NCBI GenBank assembly: GCA_030731685.1
Contig: JANQTO010000097.1
Coordinates: 1 to 6,642, forward strand
Reading direction: 5' to 3'
Length of the DNA stretch: 6,642 nt
From: Nonlabens sp.
Lineage (GTDB): Bacteria; Bacteroidota; Bacteroidia; Flavobacteriales; Flavobacteriaceae
Shown piece by piece: positions 5,973-6,642 of the stretch. The first letter of the stretch is position 1. The number at the start of each line of letters is the position of its first letter. The translations under genes were made by a program, and so were the position numbers. The notes under the pieces were generated by a model. It saw only the letters and a program-made list of their open reading frames with translations, had not been told where the DNA came from and ran no database searches.

Positions 5973-5990
5973 AGTTCTAAAAATTGAACT
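5973..5990. promoter_or_regulatory. Candidate operator: inverted repeat AGTTC-N8-GAACT upstream of the yceI-like gene
   Basis: AGTTC (5973-5977) and GAACT (5986-5990) form an exact inverted repeat with an 8-base AT-rich spacer. The centre is about 21 bp upstream of the start of the candidate -7 box, where a -33 element would be expected. The spacing suits a dimeric helix-turn-helix protein, and a Crp/Fnr-type gene is adjacent, but the half-sites differ from the E. coli CRP site (TGTGA-N6-TCACA). Confidence 0.3.
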
Positions 5991-6007
5991 AGTGTATTAA
6001 ATGATAT

Positions 6008-6019
6008 TAATCTAGATTA
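6008..6019. repeat. 12-bp palindrome between the Crp/Fnr and yceI-like genes
   Basis: TAATCTAGATTA is a perfect palindrome 4 bases after the Crp/Fnr-type stop codon (minus strand). It is too short and AT-rich for a convincing terminator. It may be chance. Confidence 0.3.
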
Positions 6020-6023
6020 TTAT

Positions 6024-6608
6024 TTAGGGCTCTAGGAGGATTTGACTTTTTGTTTTACTCAAAAATTCCTTCGTGATTCCTAGATATGACGCAATCATAT
6101 ATTGTGGTATGCGCTGCTCAATAGTAGGGTAATGCTTACTAAAATAAAGATAGCGCTCGCGAGCATTCATGCTGAAATTACGCACAATTCGGTTTTGGGA
6201 AGAAACAAGCGCACGTTCTAATATTTTTCTAAAGAAGCGTTCTAACTGCGGTATAGCGATAAATAGTTCTTCTTTGAGCGCTGGCGAAAACTGGATGATT
6301 TTGGTGTTCTCTAGACACTGAATATGGTAATCGGCAGGGATTTGTTTTGTAAAACTTGCCATATCGCTCGTCCACCATTCTTCTATGGCAAACATAACAA
6401 TGTGTTCCTGACCATTTTCGTCTAGATAGAATGTACGGGTAGTTCCAGAGACTATAAAAAATTCATAGTGACATATTTCACCTTGTTGAACAAGGTATTG
6501 CCCCTTGAGGCAATTTCTATAACTCAGTTTTGACGTAAGCAGTTCCTCATCTTCTGTTGTCAGCGATACGTGTCTTTTGATTTGATTAATGAGCAGCGAA
6601 GAATCCAT
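6024..6608 (-). CDS. Crp/Fnr-family transcriptional regulator
   Basis: The 194-residue protein has an N-terminal cyclic-nucleotide-binding-like beta-roll (about 15-115), with GQYLVQQGE, a FFIVSGTTRTFYLDENGQEHIV strand pair and EEWWTSDM. A dimerisation helix follows, then a C-terminal winged helix with IPQYMIASYLGITKEFLSKTKS as the DNA-reading helix-turn-helix. The PRSAE-like phosphate-binding motif of cAMP-binding Crp is absent (the corresponding region reads KQIPADYHIQ), and no Fnr-type Cys cluster is seen. The effector is therefore unknown. The ATG at 6608 is chosen over a TTG at 6626 because that TTG overlaps a likely -7 box and the six extra residues (MCCISF) are unlike the family. The gene is followed by the yceI-like gene on the same strand, a plausible target. 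Confidence 0.9.
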   Translation of the reverse strand: MDSSLLINQIKRHVSLTTEDEELLTSKLSYRNCLKGQYLVQQGEICHYEFFIVSGTTRTFYLDENGQEHIVMFAIEEWWTSDMASFTKQIPADYHIQCLENTKIIQFSPALKEELFIAIPQLERFFRKILERALVSSQNRIVRNFSMNARERYLYFSKHYPTIEQRIPQYMIASYLGITKEFLSKTKSQILLEP

Positions 6609-6623
6609 AAAAGATATACAGCA

Positions 6624-6631
6624 CAAATATG
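6624..6631 (-). promoter_or_regulatory. Candidate -7 promoter element of the Crp/Fnr-type gene
   Basis: On the minus strand CATATTTG resembles TAnnTTTG, with a mismatch only at the first position. It would place the transcript start near 6617, about 9 bases before the ATG at 6608. This supports the shorter start. The -33 region would fall beyond the right edge. The adjacent yceI-like gene has the similar box CATCTTTG. Confidence 0.35.
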
Positions 6632-6642
6632 CGAGATTATAA

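Noticed and set aside
6609..6626. Longer Crp/Fnr start at TTG 6626
   Set aside because: The TTG overlaps a -7-like box, and the added residues MCCISF are unlike the family; ATG 6608 is a better start.
1..6642. Possible CRISPR array, insertion sequence, phage, toxin-antitoxin or defence system
   Set aside because: No periodic repeat-spacer array, transposase, integrase, terminal inverted repeat pair or small toxin-antitoxin pair is visible; all six genes are housekeeping-like.

Overview
The window reads as ordinary chromosomal DNA from a member of the Bacteroidota, most likely a marine Flavobacteriaceae. The evidence is the flavobacterial look of every protein, AT-rich gaps without Shine-Dalgarno sites, weak matches to the Bacteroidota TAnnTTTG -7 promoter box, and a CGCTTTCGCGAAAGCG palindrome that I recall as frequent in marine flavobacterial genomes. 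No finer placement is possible by eye. I found six protein genes, one of them cut by the left edge. I found no RNA gene, insertion sequence, CRISPR array or phage element.

Left part (1-3410, + strand): the last 669 codons of gcvP, the glycine decarboxylase P-protein of the glycine cleavage system. Its end is followed by a 20-bp and a 36-bp perfect palindrome, the second a likely terminator. After a 337-bp AT-rich gap comes a FabH-like ketoacyl-ACP synthase III with an intact Cys-His-Asn triad, probably transcribed on its own.

Middle (3411-3874): a 464-bp gap without a convincing gene. It holds small hairpins, a 22-bp element resembling a common flavobacterial intergenic repeat, three CTCATT-type repeats at 14-bp spacing, and two short minus-strand open frames that may be chance or gene debris.

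Right part (3875-6642): a minus-strand cyclophilin-type lipoprotein and a plus-strand CoA-pyrophosphatase-like NUDIX hydrolase are divergent and share their first 10 bases. The NUDIX gene carries a perfect 22-bp palindrome inside its reading frame. It converges on a minus-strand YceI-family exported protein, with a bidirectional terminator between them. Upstream of yceI on the same strand is a Crp/Fnr-type regulator, which by position is a candidate regulator of yceI.

The genes cover one-carbon/glycine metabolism, acyl-chain condensation, envelope protein folding, nucleotide or CoA clean-up, and a small envelope-protein/regulator pair. They do not form one pathway, and I see no undescribed multi-gene system. 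The points most worth a second look are the in-gene palindrome, the overlapping divergent starts, and the repeat-like 3411-3874 gap.
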